From Acinetobacter terrestris (lineage in GTDB: Bacteria; Pseudomonadota; Gammaproteobacteria; Pseudomonadales; Moraxellaceae), in NCBI RefSeq assembly GCF_004331155.1, contig NZ_SJNZ01000021.1:1-56219 (forward strand): a DNA stretch of 56,219 bases, in the 5' to 3' direction. Of this stretch, positions 9,968 to 19,587 are shown in pieces; position 1 is the stretch's first letter, and every line of letters starts with the position of its first letter. A model generated the notes under the pieces. It was not told the DNA's origin. It searched no databases and worked only from the letters and a program-made list of their open reading frames with translations. The position numbers and the translations under genes were made by a program.

Positions 9968-10336
9968 TTATAGAACTTCAGGAGCCAATGAAATGATTTT
10001 CATGAACTGTTCAGTACGAAGTTCACGAGTCACTGGTCCGAAAATACGAGTTGCAATCGGCGCTTTGTTGTTGTTCAAAATAACAGCAGCATTGTCATCA
10101 AAACGGATGATAGAACCATCCGGACGACGTACACCGAATTTTGTACGTACAACTACAGCATTCATCACGTCGCCTTTTTTAACACGACCGCGAGGAATAG
10201 CTTCTTTTACAGTAACTTTAATAATATCGCCAACAGAAGCATAACGACGGTGTGAACCACCTAGTACTTTAATACATTGTACGCGGCGAGCACCACTGTT
10301 GTCTGCTACGTCGAGCATACTTTCGGTTTGAATCAT
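9968..10336 (-). CDS. rplN: 50S ribosomal protein L14
   Basis: L14 forms part of the intersubunit bridge with the 30S subunit. The 122-residue protein starts [20 protein letters not shown] and ends [12 protein letters not shown], matching the family along its whole length. It is the first gene of the spc part, behind the 92-base gap that holds a long inverted repeat, and has GGAG before its ATG. Confidence 0.98.
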   Translation of the reverse strand: MIQTESMLDVADNSGARRVQCIKVLGGSHRRYASVGDIIKVTVKEAIPRGRVKKGDVMNAVVVRTKFGVRRPDGSIIRFDDNAAVILNNNKAPIATRIFGPVTRELRTEQFMKIISLAPEVL

Positions 10337-10355
10337 TGCCCTACTCCAAAACCGA

Positions 10356-10413
10356 GCATCACCGGTTACAATTTCGAAAGGCTCAAAGAGTACTCGAAAT
10401 TAACCGATGATGC
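10356..10413 (-). promoter_or_regulatory. Long imperfect hairpin between rpsQ and rplN (S10/spc boundary)
   Basis: The arms 10356-10377 and 10394-10413 pair almost completely, with one mismatch and a two-base bulge, around a loop of 16 bases. On the minus-strand transcript the stem is followed by CGGTTTTGG and then by the rplN ribosome site. It could attenuate or partly terminate the S10 transcript, or protect an RNA end before rplN. In E. coli a separate spc promoter lies in this gap. Confidence 0.6.
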
Positions 10414-10428
10414 AACAAGAACGTCTAA

Positions 10429-10686
10429 TTACTCAGCAGCTGCTTCAATAACTTCCACTAAAGCCCAAGCTTTAGTTTTAGAAATTGGGCGGCTTTCTTT
10501 AATGGTTACCAAGTCGCCGGTTTTAGCAACATTGTTCTCATCATGAGCGTGTAATTTAGTTGAACGGCGGATTAATTTGCCATACAACGGGTGTTGAACG
10601 CGGCGTTCAATAAGTACAACAATAGACTTGTCCATTTTGTCGCTTACGACCTTGCCGGTTAACGTGCGAACTGTTTGTTCACTCAT
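10429..10686 (-). CDS. rpsQ: 30S ribosomal protein S17
   Basis: S17 is an early-binding OB-fold protein of the 30S subunit. The 85-residue product starts [20 protein letters not shown] and contains the family's [22 protein letters not shown]. Its ATG overlaps the rpmC stop (ATGA), so translation is probably coupled. Confidence 0.98.
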   Translation of the reverse strand: MSEQTVRTLTGKVVSDKMDKSIVVLIERRVQHPLYGKLIRRSTKLHAHDENNVAKTGDLVTIKESRPISKTKAWALVEVIEAAAE

Positions 10687-10880
10687 TGTCCGTTCCCCTG
10701 TTTTTCGGTAAGGAGTGTCTTAATACGAGCAATAGTCTTACGAGTAAGCGCAACTTCATGCGATTTACCCAATTGACCAGTTGCCTTAGCCATACGAAGA
10801 CGGAATTGGTTAAGCTGTTGCTCATCAAGCAAAGCTGTCAACTCTTCTACCGACTTTTCACGTAGATCATTAGTTTTCAT
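10683..10880 (-). CDS. rpmC: 50S ribosomal protein L29
   Basis: L29 lies at the peptide tunnel exit beside L23, where trigger factor and SRP dock. The 65-residue protein is a two-helix hairpin with [20 protein letters not shown] in its middle. It overlaps rpsQ by four bases and rplP by one. Confidence 0.97.
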   Translation of the reverse strand: MKTNDLREKSVEELTALLDEQQLNQFRLRMAKATGQLGKSHEVALTRKTIARIKTLLTEKQGNGQ

Positions 10881-11293
10881 TACATCACCGTCTTAGTAAC
10901 GATAGTGGTTTTAAACGGAAGCTTAGCAGCTGCAAGCGTAAACGCTTCACGTGCCAATTCTTCGCTAACACCATCCATTTCGTACAAGATCTTACCTGGT
11001 TTGATTTGGCAAACCCAGTATTCCACAGAACCTTTACCTTTACCCATACGAACTTCTAATGGTTTTTCAGTAATTGGTTTGTCCGGGAAAACACGGATAA
11101 AGATCTTACCACCACGTTTCACACGACGGCTAATTGTACGACGCGCAGCTTCAATTTGACGAGCAGTCATTTGACCACGCTCGAGAGATTTAAGCCCAAT
11201 AGTACCGAAAGATACAGTGCTACCACGATGCGCTAGACCAGTGTTACGGCCTTTTTGTACCTTGCGGAACTTAGTACGTTTAGGTTGCAACAT
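10880..11293 (-). CDS. rplP: 50S ribosomal protein L16
   Basis: L16 organises the A-site region of the 50S subunit. The 137-residue protein starts [17 protein letters not shown] and includes GRMGKGKG-type glycine-lysine sequence ([14 protein letters not shown]). In the same family an arginine near residue 81 is hydroxylated. A GGAG Shine-Dalgarno overlaps the end of rpsC. Confidence 0.98.
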   Translation of the reverse strand: MLQPKRTKFRKVQKGRNTGLAHRGSTVSFGTIGLKSLERGQMTARQIEAARRTISRRVKRGGKIFIRVFPDKPITEKPLEVRMGKGKGSVEYWVCQIKPGKILYEMDGVSEELAREAFTLAAAKLPFKTTIVTKTVM

Positions 11294-11296
11294 GGA

Positions 11297-12049
11297 TTAT
11301 TCTCCTTTTTCAGCAGAACGATCATTGCGACGACCACGACGCTCTTGACCTTCACCACGACCGCGACCGCGTTTAGCTGGACGTTCTTCAGCAGGAGCAG
11401 GGTTCATGACTTGTTTCATGCCACCTAAGATCTCGCCACGGAATACCCAAACTTTAACACCAATCGTACCGTAAGTAGTTTCAGCACGTACAGATGAGTA
11501 GTCGATGTCAGCACGAAGTGTATGCAAAGGTACACGACCTTCACGATACCATTCAGTACGGGCAATCTCTGCACCACCTAAACGACCAGAAACTTCAACT
11601 TTGATACCTTTAGCACCAGCACGCATAGAGTTTTGAACCGCACGCTTCATAGCACGACGGAACATTACACGTTTTTCTAGTTGAGAAGCGATAGCTTCAG
11701 CAACCAAACGAGCGTCTAAATCTGGGCGATCGATTTCGTTGATGCTTACTTGCGCAGGAACACCCATAATAGATGTTAATTCGCGTTGTAATTTCTCAAT
11801 ATCTTCGCCTTTTTTACCGATAACGATACCTGGACGAGCAGTGCTAATTGTAATTTTAGCAGCGCCTGTAGGACGTTCGATAAGAATTTTGCTGATCATC
11901 GCGTTTTTAAGTTTTTTGTTCAAAAACTCACGAACTTGAAGATCTTTAAGCAAATATTCAGCGTATTGTTTCGGACTCGCATACCAGTTAGCGTTATGAC
12001 GTTTCACAACACCTAGGCGGATACCGATTGGATGAACCTTCTGACCCAT
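11297..12049 (-). CDS. rpsC: 30S ribosomal protein S3
   Basis: S3 forms part of the mRNA entry tunnel and helps unwind mRNA. The 250-residue protein has an N-terminal KH domain with the [10 protein letters not shown] loop and a C-terminal S3 domain. It is longer than the 233-residue E. coli protein because of an arginine-, glycine- and glutamate-rich tail ([20 protein letters not shown]). Such tails are common in this group. Confidence 0.98.
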   Translation of the reverse strand: MGQKVHPIGIRLGVVKRHNANWYASPKQYAEYLLKDLQVREFLNKKLKNAMISKILIERPTGAAKITISTARPGIVIGKKGEDIEKLQRELTSIMGVPAQVSINEIDRPDLDARLVAEAIASQLEKRVMFRRAMKRAVQNSMRAGAKGIKVEVSGRLGGAEIARTEWYREGRVPLHTLRADIDYSSVRAETTYGTIGVKVWVFRGEILGGMKQVMNPAPAEERPAKRGRGRGEGQERRGRRNDRSAEKGE

Positions 12050-12050
12050 A

Positions 12051-12380
12051 TCAAACCCCTACCTTAACGGTGATGTGACAAGTACGCTTAGTGATACGAT
12101 CTGCACGGCCTTTAGCACGTGGCATAATACGTTTAAGGCTCACACCTTCATCAACGTAAATCGTAGCAACTTTAAGGTCGTCTACATCTAAACTGTTATT
12201 ATGTTCAGCGTTTGCAACTGCAGATTCCAACGCTTTTTTCACTAAAACTGCAGCTTTTTTATTGCTGAAGTTCAAGATATTTAAAGCGTGAGCAATAGAT
12301 TTGCCACGAATCAAATCTGCAACCAAACGTGCTTTTTGTGCCGAGATAGCGGCACCGCGTAATTTAGCAGTAACTTCCAT
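12051..12380 (-). CDS. rplV: 50S ribosomal protein L22
   Basis: L22 extends a beta hairpin into the peptide exit tunnel, where macrolide-resistance changes map in other species. The hairpin region here ([19 protein letters not shown]) looks intact. Two ATG codons are adjacent at 12383 and 12380. The second has the better distance to AAGGTG, so it was chosen, giving 109 residues. Confidence 0.97.
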   Translation of the reverse strand: MEVTAKLRGAAISAQKARLVADLIRGKSIAHALNILNFSNKKAAVLVKKALESAVANAEHNNSLDVDDLKVATIYVDEGVSLKRIMPRAKGRADRITKRTCHITVKVGV

Positions 12381-12389
12381 CATAGCACC

Positions 12390-12665
12390 TTAACGTTTAG
12401 ATTTCTTGTCAACACCGTGACCACGATAGGTACGAGTTGGCGCGAATTCACCGAGTTTATGACCAACCATATGTTCAGATACGATTACCGGAACATGGTT
12501 ACGACCATTATGAACAGAAATTGTTAAACCAACAAAATCTGGGAGTATCATCGAACGACGCGACCAAGTTTTGATCGGCTTACGGTTATTAGCCGCGATA
12601 GCCGCTTCAACCTTAGCGAACAAGTGCGCATCGACGAATGGGCCTTTTTTCAGAGAACGAGGCAT
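12390..12665 (-). CDS. rpsS: 30S ribosomal protein S19
   Basis: S19 sits at the top of the 30S head with S13. The 91-residue product starts [20 protein letters not shown] and has the conserved [23 protein letters not shown] lies upstream of the ATG. It lies between rplB and rplV as usual. Confidence 0.98.
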   Translation of the reverse strand: MPRSLKKGPFVDAHLFAKVEAAIAANNRKPIKTWSRRSMILPDFVGLTISVHNGRNHVPVIVSEHMVGHKLGEFAPTRTYRGHGVDKKSKR

Positions 12666-12684
12666 TGTCAGATTCCTTTACTTG

Positions 12685-13509
12685 TTACTTAACGCGACGG
12701 TCGCGAATGATCATCTTAGTCGTACGCTTGTTGGTACGTGTTTTGTACCCCTTAGCTTTTTGACCCCATGGGCTTACAGGTTGAATACCTTTATTACGCC
12801 CTTCACCACCACCATGTGGGTGATCAACTGGGTTCATAGCCATACCACGTACGGTAGGACGAACGCCACGCCAGCGTGAAGCACCCGCTTTACCGAGTGA
12901 ACGAAGGTTGCTTTCCTGGTTAGAAACTTCACCAAGTACAGCACGGCATTCAACGTGAATTTTACGCATTTCGCCAGAACGTAGACGAACAATTGCGTAA
13001 GAACCGTCACGACCCAACAACTGAACAGAAGTACCAGCTGAACGAGCTAATTGCGCGCCTTTACCGATTTTAAGTTCGATGTTGTGAAGAGTAGAACCGA
13101 TAGGCATGTTACGAAGTGGTAAGCAGTTACCTGGACGAATTGGAGCATCGTTACCAGATTGTACTTTATCACCAGCACGCAAACCTTTAGGAGCAATGAT
13201 ATAACGACGTTCACCATCAGCATACAAAACTAAAGCAATGTGTGCAGTACGGTTAGGATCGTATTCGATACGCTCTACAGTAGCAGGGATACCGTCTTTG
13301 TTACGTTTAAAGTCAACTAAACGGTAGTGCTGTTTATGACCGCCACCAATGTGACGAGTCGTAATGTGACCGTTATTATTACGACCACCAGTACGTTTTT
13401 TAGCTTCAATCAACGGTGCATAAGGCGCGCCTTTGTGAAGATGGTCGTGAACGACTTTCTCTACAAAGCGACGTCCTGGTGACGTTGGCTTACATTTTTG
13501 AATAGGCAT
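12685..13509 (-). CDS. rplB: 50S ribosomal protein L2
   Basis: L2 is needed for subunit joining and peptidyl transferase activity. The 274-residue protein has the highly conserved C-terminal [17 protein letters not shown], which includes the histidine near residue 229 that is implicated in activity in E. coli. The N-terminal part contains [25 protein letters not shown] precedes the start. Confidence 0.98.
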   Translation of the reverse strand: MPIQKCKPTSPGRRFVEKVVHDHLHKGAPYAPLIEAKKRTGGRNNNGHITTRHIGGGHKQHYRLVDFKRNKDGIPATVERIEYDPNRTAHIALVLYADGERRYIIAPKGLRAGDKVQSGNDAPIRPGNCLPLRNMPIGSTLHNIELKIGKGAQLARSAGTSVQLLGRDGSYAIVRLRSGEMRKIHVECRAVLGEVSNQESNLRSLGKAGASRWRGVRPTVRGMAMNPVDHPHGGGEGRNKGIQPVSPWGQKAKGYKTRTNKRTTKMIIRDRRVK

Positions 13510-13520
13510 AATTCTCGTCC

Positions 13521-13841
13521 TTATTCCGCTGCGCTTTCAGCGGTATCGCCCAAGTCAGCCATTTGAACATCTTGGCCAGCTTTCAGGGTGACGTATGCTT
13601 TTTTAACATCAGAACGACGTCCTAATGTTTTACCAAAGCGTTTAGTCTTACCTTTAGTGATCGTCGTGTTAACTTTAACAACTTGAACACCAAAGAGTTG
13701 TTCCACTGCTTTTTTGATTTCAAGTTTAGTTGCGTTAATAGCAACTTTAAAAACTTGAACACCAGCAGCTTCACCTAGAACTTGCGCTTTTTCTGAGAAT
13801 ACAGGTCCTTGTAGGACTTGATAGATACGTTCGTTGTTCAT
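13521..13841 (-). CDS. rplW: 50S ribosomal protein L23
   Basis: L23 is the tunnel-exit dock for trigger factor and SRP. The 106-residue protein has [16 protein letters not shown] and the basic loop [20 protein letters not shown]. Its ATG overlaps the rplD stop by four bases, which suggests translational coupling. The final residues are acidic ([12 protein letters not shown]). Confidence 0.97.
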   Translation of the reverse strand: MNNERIYQVLQGPVFSEKAQVLGEAAGVQVFKVAINATKLEIKKAVEQLFGVQVVKVNTTITKGKTKRFGKTLGRRSDVKKAYVTLKAGQDVQMADLGDTAESAAE

Positions 13842-14440
13842 CCGAGTTCTACCTCAATTTTCTTAGCAGCAGCTACAGACATAACAACTTTGTCGAACGC
13901 GATCAAGCTAACAGGATCAATTGCAGCAGCATCAACCACATCTACATGCGGAATGTTACGTGCAGCAAGATATAGATTCTCATCTACAGCATCCGTAACG
14001 ATTAATGCGCGAACAGCATTTAAGTCGTTAAGTTTAGCAAGCAATTCTTTAGTTTTAGGAGCTTCAACAGTAAACTCTTCAACCAATACCAAGCGATCTT
14101 GACGAACAAGTTCAGCTAAGATGCATTGCATAGCACCGCGGTACATTTTACGGTTAACTTTTTGAGACCAATCTTGTGGACGAGCAGCAAAAGTTTTACC
14201 ACCACCAACCCAGATTGGGCTACGAATAGAGCCAGCACGCGCACGACCAGTACCTTTTTGACGGAATGGTTTTTTACCACCGCCAGATACATCGCCACGT
14301 GATTTTTGAGCTTTAGAACCTTGACGACCACCAGCTAAGTAAGCTGTAACAACTTGGTGTACAAGAGCTTCGTTAAACTCACGTCCGAAAGCAACTTCAG
14401 ACAATTCAACAGCAGAGCCGGAAACAGTATTTAAATTCAC
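13838..14440 (-). CDS. rplD: 50S ribosomal protein L4
   Basis: L4 lines the exit tunnel and in E. coli regulates the S10 operon by acting on its leader. The 200-residue protein has the extended loop [20 protein letters not shown] and a globular domain. The start is a GTG at 14440 preceded by GAGGGG, because no ATG suits the conserved N-terminus MNLNTVSG. Confidence 0.98.
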   Translation of the reverse strand: MNLNTVSGSAVELSEVAFGREFNEALVHQVVTAYLAGGRQGSKAQKSRGDVSGGGKKPFRQKGTGRARAGSIRSPIWVGGGKTFAARPQDWSQKVNRKMYRGAMQCILAELVRQDRLVLVEEFTVEAPKTKELLAKLNDLNAVRALIVTDAVDENLYLAARNIPHVDVVDAAAIDPVSLIAFDKVVMSVAAAKKIEVELG

Positions 14441-14451
14441 AATATTTCCCC

Positions 14452-15090
14452 TCAGGCCTTGATCGTTGGACGAACGATAACGTCGCCACCAGTTGAACCA
14501 GGGATTGCACCTTTAACAACAAGAATTGAACGTTCCATGTCGATAGATACAACTTCAAGACCCTGTACTGTTACGCGTTCATCACCCATGTGACCGGCCA
14601 TTTTCTTGCCTTTAAACACGCGTCCAGGAGTCTGGTTTTGACCAGTAGCACCTAAAGAACGGTGAGACAATGAGTTACCGTGAGTAGCGTCTTGAGTACG
14701 GAAGTTCCAACGTTTAACACCACCTTGGAAACCTTTACCTTTAGATTGACCAGTTACGTCAATTACTTGACCAACGGTAAATAAGTCAACACCAATGGTA
14801 CCGCCAACTTCACGACCTTCAAGCTCAGTTTCTGAAACGCGGAATTCTTTAACCAAACGACCAGCAGCAACACCCGCTTTAGCGAAGTGACCTTTCTGGG
14901 GGTTAGTTACGCGAGATTCGCGACGTTCACCAGTAGTGATTTGAATCGCTTGATAACCATCAGTTTCAAGCGTTTTGATTTGAGTGATGCGGTTAGGATC
15001 AACCTCAATCACCGTAACAGGTACAGAAACACCCGCATCTGTAAAGATACGTGTCATACCGCACTTGCGACCGACTAAACCAATAGCCAT
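14452..15090 (-). CDS. rplC: 50S ribosomal protein L3
   Basis: L3 starts 50S assembly and reaches the peptidyl transferase centre. The protein contains [20 protein letters not shown], the central loop of the family, whose glutamine is methylated in E. coli. An ATG two codons further upstream (15096) is possible, but AGAGG is nine bases from the ATG at 15090 and only three from the other. I therefore chose [12 protein letters not shown], giving 212 residues. Confidence 0.98.
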   Translation of the reverse strand: MAIGLVGRKCGMTRIFTDAGVSVPVTVIEVDPNRITQIKTLETDGYQAIQITTGERRESRVTNPQKGHFAKAGVAAGRLVKEFRVSETELEGREVGGTIGVDLFTVGQVIDVTGQSKGKGFQGGVKRWNFRTQDATHGNSLSHRSLGATGQNQTPGRVFKGKKMAGHMGDERVTVQGLEVVSIDMERSILVVKGAIPGSTGGDVIVRPTIKA

Positions 15091-15150
15091 GTGCATAAAC
15101 CTCTAAAAAAGCGGCTTAATTAACTTAGAGTGTTAATTAACCCGAAAGCC

Positions 15151-15462
15151 TTAACCCAATGCGATCTGAACATCAACACCAGCTGCAAGATCTAATTTCA
15201 TCAATGCATCAACAGTTTTGTCTGTTGGTTGAACGATATCGATCAAACGCTTGTAAGTGCGGATTTCATACTGGTCGCGCGCGTCTTTATTAACGTGCGG
15301 TGAAGTTAGAACGTTAAAACGTTCGATGCGTGTAGGCATCGGAATTGGACCACAAACTTGTGCGCCAGTACGTTTTGCTGTTTCTACGATCTCTTGAGCA
15401 GATTGATCAATCAGACGATGATCAAAAGACTTCAAACGGATACGGATTCTCTGGTTAGACAT
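15151..15462 (-). CDS. rpsJ: 30S ribosomal protein S10
   Basis: S10 (also NusE) belongs to the 30S head and joins NusB in antitermination complexes. The 103-residue protein starts [20 protein letters not shown], as in other bacteria. An upstream in-frame start would add 12 unrelated residues, while GGAG lies just before the chosen ATG. It is the first gene of the block; the promoter is about 165 bases upstream. Confidence 0.98.
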
Positions 15463-15622
15463 ACCAGTAAACTCCAAGCCAAAAATATAAAGAATCACCT
15501 CTGACGCATCTCACCCTATTGGTAAGTGTCAAAGGCAGTGAAAATCACTAAGGTCATGATCGATGCCACGACTGTCACGATATTAACTACTTTATTCGTA
15601 GTTAACCCCTTTTATTAAAGGG
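15463..15622 (-). promoter_or_regulatory. S10 operon leader RNA with hairpins
   Basis: The predicted transcript has about 160 untranslated bases before rpsJ. CCCTTT/AAAGGG (15607-15622) forms a hairpin at the RNA 5' end. TTAACTAC/GTAGTTAA (15583-15605) forms a perfect eight-pair hairpin with a seven-base loop. In E. coli L4 regulates this operon through its leader. Whether that applies here is inference. Confidence 0.55.
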
Positions 15623-15628
15623 CCGCTC

Positions 15629-15657
15629 ATTATAGCTATTGTTTAACGCTTAAGCAA
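15629..15657 (-). promoter_or_regulatory. Sigma-70 promoter of the S10 operon
   Basis: On the minus strand a TTGCTT -35 box (15652-15657) and a perfect TATAAT -10 box (15629-15634) are separated by exactly 17 bases. Transcription should begin near 15622. This is the best-matching promoter in the window and suits a highly expressed operon. Confidence 0.85.
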
Positions 15658-15721
15658 ATCTCTTTTCAACTTTTTAGTATCTTTCTCATCGCAGAAATTT
15701 GTAACATTGTTTAAAAATAAA

Positions 15722-16459
15722 TCAACGTGCAGTTTTTTGCAAAACGTACTCTATTGCTTGATTTAATATTTGATTTCCTTGAATAAAATTACTTTTCGGC
15801 GACTTTTTCAATTGTTGTTCAGATTGTAAGTACTCTCCTGAAAAATTTATCAGCTCTTCATCATTTTCCAAAAACAGCTTCAATGTTTCTGGCATGATTT
15901 CCGGATGGAACTGGAATCCCAAGACATTTTTTCCAATTTGGTACATCTGATTGCGGCACACATCATTTTCTGCCAAATGAATCGCGCCTTTCGGAATTTC
16001 AAAGGTTTCACTATGCCATTGCATCACATTAAATTGTGCCGGCAATTCAAAGCACGCTTCAGGCACATGATTCACTTTGCGTACCCCCGTCCAGCCCAGT
16101 TCCTGCTTTTCATTACGGCGCACTGCTGCACCCAGTGCATTTGCGATCAGCTGACCACCCAAACATAAACCGATTGCGGGTTTGCCCATCGATAAATAAC
16201 GTCGCAACCAGCGTTTTTCGACTTTTAACCAGGGATAATTTGCTTCATCGTTCACACTCATCGTCCCACCCATAATAATGAGTAAATCGACATCTTCCAC
16301 ATGCGGTAAAGCTTCAATATCCAAAGGACGGTCTACCGGTAATGCGAAAAACTCGGTCGCACTAATTTTAGCATGGTGCTGTTTTAAAAATTGATAACAA
16401 CTGCCGAAGCCTTCACCAGCAATATGCTGAAAATAATGTACTTTTAAATGCGACTTCAT
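15722..16459 (-). CDS. Class I glutamine amidotransferase-like protein
   Basis: The fold hydrolyses glutamine to supply ammonia. The 245-residue protein has an oxyanion-type LLIIMGGTMSV segment, the nucleophile elbow GLCLGGQ with Cys99, and FQFHPEI with His185 and Glu187, so a full catalytic triad is present. It belongs with stand-alone GuaA-like amidotransferases. Its partner or substrate is not evident from its neighbours. A GGGAGCGA Shine-Dalgarno sits before the ATG. Its start faces the divergent metC promoter region. Confidence 0.88.
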   Translation of the reverse strand: MKSHLKVHYFQHIAGEGFGSCYQFLKQHHAKISATEFFALPVDRPLDIEALPHVEDVDLLIIMGGTMSVNDEANYPWLKVEKRWLRRYLSMGKPAIGLCLGGQLIANALGAAVRRNEKQELGWTGVRKVNHVPEACFELPAQFNVMQWHSETFEIPKGAIHLAENDVCRNQMYQIGKNVLGFQFHPEIMPETLKLFLENDEELINFSGEYLQSEQQLKKSPKSNFIQGNQILNQAIEYVLQKTAR

Positions 16460-16617
16460 TCGCTCCCACCTATTGTTGTGTTCTGATATAGGTTTAGCAA
16501 AAATGAAGCCAACTTTATGTGCAGATTAACGTTTCTATACATTTGGGCATTTATATAGCCTAATCTGCGCGTTTCTCTTAAGCTAAGGCTAATTTTGATA
16601 CGACTTAGAGCAGAACC

Positions 16618-17820
16618 TTGAAAAAAAATCCACAAACAGAATTGATTCATGCACCACGAAAAGCCCCGCAATATATTTCTACGGTTCAACCTCCCCTGTT
16701 TCGTGCATCGACCATTATTTTTGAGAACACCGATGCACTGTTTAATCGCCATTGGACAGATGACTATGATTATAGTTATGGCACCCACGGTACCCCAACC
16801 ACTTTCACCTTAGGCGACAGCATTGCCCAGATTGAAGGCGGTGAATATTGCCTGCTGGCACCGAGCGGTTTATCTGCCATCAACCTGGTAAATTCCTGCT
16901 TTTTAGCGCAAGGAGATGAAGTTTGGGTTGCAGACAATATCTATGGTCCAAACATGGAACATTTGCGCAATCTGGAAACGCGCTATGGCATTACAGTTAA
17001 GGTTTACAACGCAATAGATGTAGACAGTTTCCAGCCCACAGACAAAGCCAAACTGATCTGGTTGGAGGCTGCAGGTTCAGTCACTTTAGAATTTCCCAAC
17101 TTGGTGGGTCTGGTAAATAAAGCCAAACAAGCCAATGTCTTGACTGCACTGGATAATACCTGGGGTGCAGGCCTTGCCTTTAATGCCTTTGATTTTTCGG
17201 ATCAACATCTAAGTGTCGATCTCACTGTGCATGCGCTGACGAAATACCCAAGCGGTGGCGGCGATATCCTGATGGGTTCGGTGGTGACCCGTGACAAGAA
17301 GCTGCATCACAAACTGTTCCGTATGCATGCCATTCAAGGCATCTCCATTTCTGGTGATGATGCTGCACAAGTTCAACGCAGTCTTGCTTCAATGCAAGTA
17401 CGTTATCAACATCAATCACAAAGTACGTTGAAACTGCTGGACTGGCTAAAACAGCAAAAGGAATTTATTCAGGTGCTGCATCCTGCCGATGAATCCTCTG
17501 CTGGTCATGATTATTGGAAAGAAATTTGCAGCACAGGTCAAAGTGCCGGCCTGGTCAGCGTTATTTTTAAACCTGAATATACCCTTGCCGACATTCGCAA
17601 ATTCTGTGATGCCTTAGAGCTGTTTAAGCTGGGTTTTAGCTGGGGTGGTCCTGTCAGCCTGGTCATGCTATACAATTTAAAAGATATGCGCGCACTTGAG
17701 CACACCCATTTACAACCCGGATTGTTGGTTCGTTTTTGTATAGGGCTAGAACATCCGAACGATTTGATACAAGATATAGAAAATGCGTTAAAACAATTAA
17801 ATACACCACAACTCGAATAA
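16618..17820 (+). CDS. metC: Cystathionine beta-lyase, TTG start
   Basis: This PLP enzyme converts cystathionine to homocysteine, pyruvate and ammonia in methionine synthesis. The 400-residue protein shows the Cys/Met metabolism fold: the cofactor-binding region around LLAPSGLSAINL, ALDNTWGAG with the PLP-contacting aspartate, and the Schiff-base lysine in VHALTKYPSGGGD. The start is TTG at 16618: an in-frame TAG lies at 16606-16608, and the first ATG downstream would remove the conserved N-terminus (ELIHAPRKAPQYISTVQPPL). The ribosome site is weak. Family members can also be CGS-like, but the sequence best fits MetC. Confidence 0.87.
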   Translation: MKKNPQTELIHAPRKAPQYISTVQPPLFRASTIIFENTDALFNRHWTDDYDYSYGTHGTPTTFTLGDSIAQIEGGEYCLLAPSGLSAINLVNSCFLAQGDEVWVADNIYGPNMEHLRNLETRYGITVKVYNAIDVDSFQPTDKAKLIWLEAAGSVTLEFPNLVGLVNKAKQANVLTALDNTWGAGLAFNAFDFSDQHLSVDLTVHALTKYPSGGGDILMGSVVTRDKKLHHKLFRMHAIQGISISGDDAAQVQRSLASMQVRYQHQSQSTLKLLDWLKQQKEFIQVLHPADESSAGHDYWKEICSTGQSAGLVSVIFKPEYTLADIRKFCDALELFKLGFSWGGPVSLVMLYNLKDMRALEHTHLQPGLLVRFCIGLEHPNDLIQDIENALKQLNTPQLE

Positions 17821-17853
17821 TTTAAGACACAAGAACATAAAACAGGAATAGAT

Positions 17854-19437
17854 ATGGGTACACCAATCGTTATTGCCAAGAAGACCTCAAATACACAACA
17901 AGAGATTGTTTTACATTCACAGTTCACCAACCGTCACGGCTTAATTGCAGGTGCAACCGGAACGGGTAAAACAGTCACTTTAAAAGTGCTTGCAGAAAAC
18001 TTTTCCCGAATGGGTGTGCCGGTATTTTTAGCCGATGCCAAAGGCGATGTTTCCAGTCTGGCCAAAGCCGGCGCAAGCAATGCTAAATTTGATGAACGTA
18101 TTAAAAGCTTAAATATTGAATCCATCCCCTTTGCAGCATCACCAGTGGTGTTTTGGGACTTATTTGGCCAGCAAGGTCATCCGATTCGGACTACGGTGTC
18201 GGAAATAGGACCGCTATTGCTGTCGCAAATGCTTAACCTGAATGACACGCAGGAAGGGGTTCTTTCAGCGGTTTTCCGCATCGCAGATGATCAAGGCTTA
18301 CTCTTGATTGATTTTAAGGATTTAAAATCAATTATTAGCTATGTGTCTGAACATGCCGCGGAATTTCAGGCTGAATATGGCAATCTTTCTCCGGCGAGTT
18401 TAGGCGCCATTCAACGTAATTTATTGGCACTTGCAGACCAAGGCGGCGATCAGTTTTTTGGTGAGCCGAGTTTAAATATTCTGGATTTTATTCAGACAGA
18501 CAGCCAGGGACGTGGCTACATCAACATATTGGCAGCCGATAAGTTAATGAATACCCCTAAACTATATGCCACATTCCTACTCTGGATGTTATCGGAACTG
18601 TTTGAACAATTGCCAGAAGTAGGCGATCTGGACAAACCCAAACTGGTGTTCTTCTTTGATGAAGCGCATTTACTGTTTGATAATGCCAGCGCAGCACTAC
18701 AAGAAAAAATTGAACAAGTGGTGCGTTTGATTCGCTCTAAAGGGGTTGGAATTTACTTCGTGACACAAAATCCACTCGACTTACCTGAGAGCGTACTCGG
18801 CCAACTGGGTAACCGAGTCCAGCATGCCTTACGTGCATTTACGCCAAAGGATCAAAAAGCGGTCAAAACGGCAGCAGATACCTTTCGCGCCAATCCTGAA
18901 TTTAAAGTCGATCAAGCCATTACCGAACTGGGTGTGGGTGAAGCCTTAATTAGCTGTCTGGATGAACAAGGGATTCCACAAATTGTAGAGCGTGGCTGGG
19001 TGATGCCGCCCTACTCTTCATTTAGCCCGATTAACTTAGATGAACGTAAAATATTGATGAATCAAAGCATTGTTGCCGGTGTTTATGAGCAAGCTGTTGA
19101 CCGCGAAAGTGCCTATGAAATGTTGCAGCAAAAAGTAGCCCAACGTCAGCAACAGGCAGTTGCCGAGGAAACAGCGAAACAGCAAGCGAAACAACAACAA
19201 GCCTTAGCCAAACAACAAGCCAAAGAGCAGGAAGCATTTGCAAAGCAGCAAGCACGCGAACAAGAGCGTATTGCCCGTGAACAGCAGAAAGAGGCTGAAC
19301 GCACAGCCAAACAACGTGAAAAAATGGCTCAAGACATTGTCGGGACATTTGCGAAAAGTGCGGCACGCAGCTTGGGGGGCAGTACCGGACAGAAAATTGT
19401 CCGGGGTTTACTCGGCTCTCTTTTCGGCAGAAAATAA
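17854..19437 (+). CDS. HerA-like / DUF853 P-loop ATPase (YjgR type)
   Basis: This hexameric-type ATPase is related to HerA and FtsK. The 527-residue protein has a Walker A GATGTGKT (33-40), a Walker B FFFDEAH (Asp269-Glu270) and the [24 protein letters not shown] region typical of DUF853. A long tail from about residue 430 is rich in Ala, Gln, Lys and Glu and should form a coiled coil, followed by a small glycine-containing C-terminus. The function of the family is not well defined. It begins 33 bases after metC with AGGAATAGAT upstream, and may share its transcript. Confidence 0.88.
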   Translation: MGTPIVIAKKTSNTQQEIVLHSQFTNRHGLIAGATGTGKTVTLKVLAENFSRMGVPVFLADAKGDVSSLAKAGASNAKFDERIKSLNIESIPFAASPVVFWDLFGQQGHPIRTTVSEIGPLLLSQMLNLNDTQEGVLSAVFRIADDQGLLLIDFKDLKSIISYVSEHAAEFQAEYGNLSPASLGAIQRNLLALADQGGDQFFGEPSLNILDFIQTDSQGRGYINILAADKLMNTPKLYATFLLWMLSELFEQLPEVGDLDKPKLVFFFDEAHLLFDNASAALQEKIEQVVRLIRSKGVGIYFVTQNPLDLPESVLGQLGNRVQHALRAFTPKDQKAVKTAADTFRANPEFKVDQAITELGVGEALISCLDEQGIPQIVERGWVMPPYSSFSPINLDERKILMNQSIVAGVYEQAVDRESAYEMLQQKVAQRQQQAVAEETAKQQAKQQQALAKQQAKEQEAFAKQQAREQERIAREQQKEAERTAKQREKMAQDIVGTFAKSAARSLGGSTGQKIVRGLLGSLFGRK

Positions 19438-19465
19438 CTCTTTTTATTCCTATCAAGATTTTTAA

Positions 19466-19499
19466 AATTATGGGATATTCAGATATCCCATAATTATTT
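19466..19499 (+). terminator. Hairpin terminator after the HerA-like gene
   Basis: AATTATGGGATAT pairs perfectly with ATATCCCATAATT around a TCAG loop, followed by ATTTT. It separates the HerA-like gene from the NsrR-controlled globin gene. Confidence 0.75.
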
Positions 19500-19513
19500 T
19501 AGGGTTTTTCTAA

Positions 19514-19561
19514 AAGATGTATTTACAACCGATTTGATAAGATGTATTTTAAATACATCTT
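19514..19561 (+). promoter_or_regulatory. NsrR operator: perfect palindrome plus an upstream half-site
   Basis: A 23-base perfect palindrome at 19539-19561 consists of AAGATGTATTT, a central T, and AAATACATCTT. It matches the established NsrR consensus. A further exact half-site AAGATGTATTT lies at 19514-19524, 25 bases upstream. The site precedes the globin gene, and nsrR itself follows, so nitric-oxide-relieved repression of the globin gene is the simple reading. Confidence 0.92.
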
Positions 19562-19587
19562 ATAGCCACAACGCAGATGTTCTAGCC

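Noticed and set aside
16456..16788. Minus-strand open frame across the metC start
   Set aside because: It overlaps the conserved N-terminus of metC and the amidotransferase promoter region, and its translation lacks family features.
19534..19587. Upstream extension of the globin gene
   Set aside because: The extra 18 codons would be read through the NsrR operator and have no similarity to Hmp N-termini; the ATG at 19588 matches Hmp.
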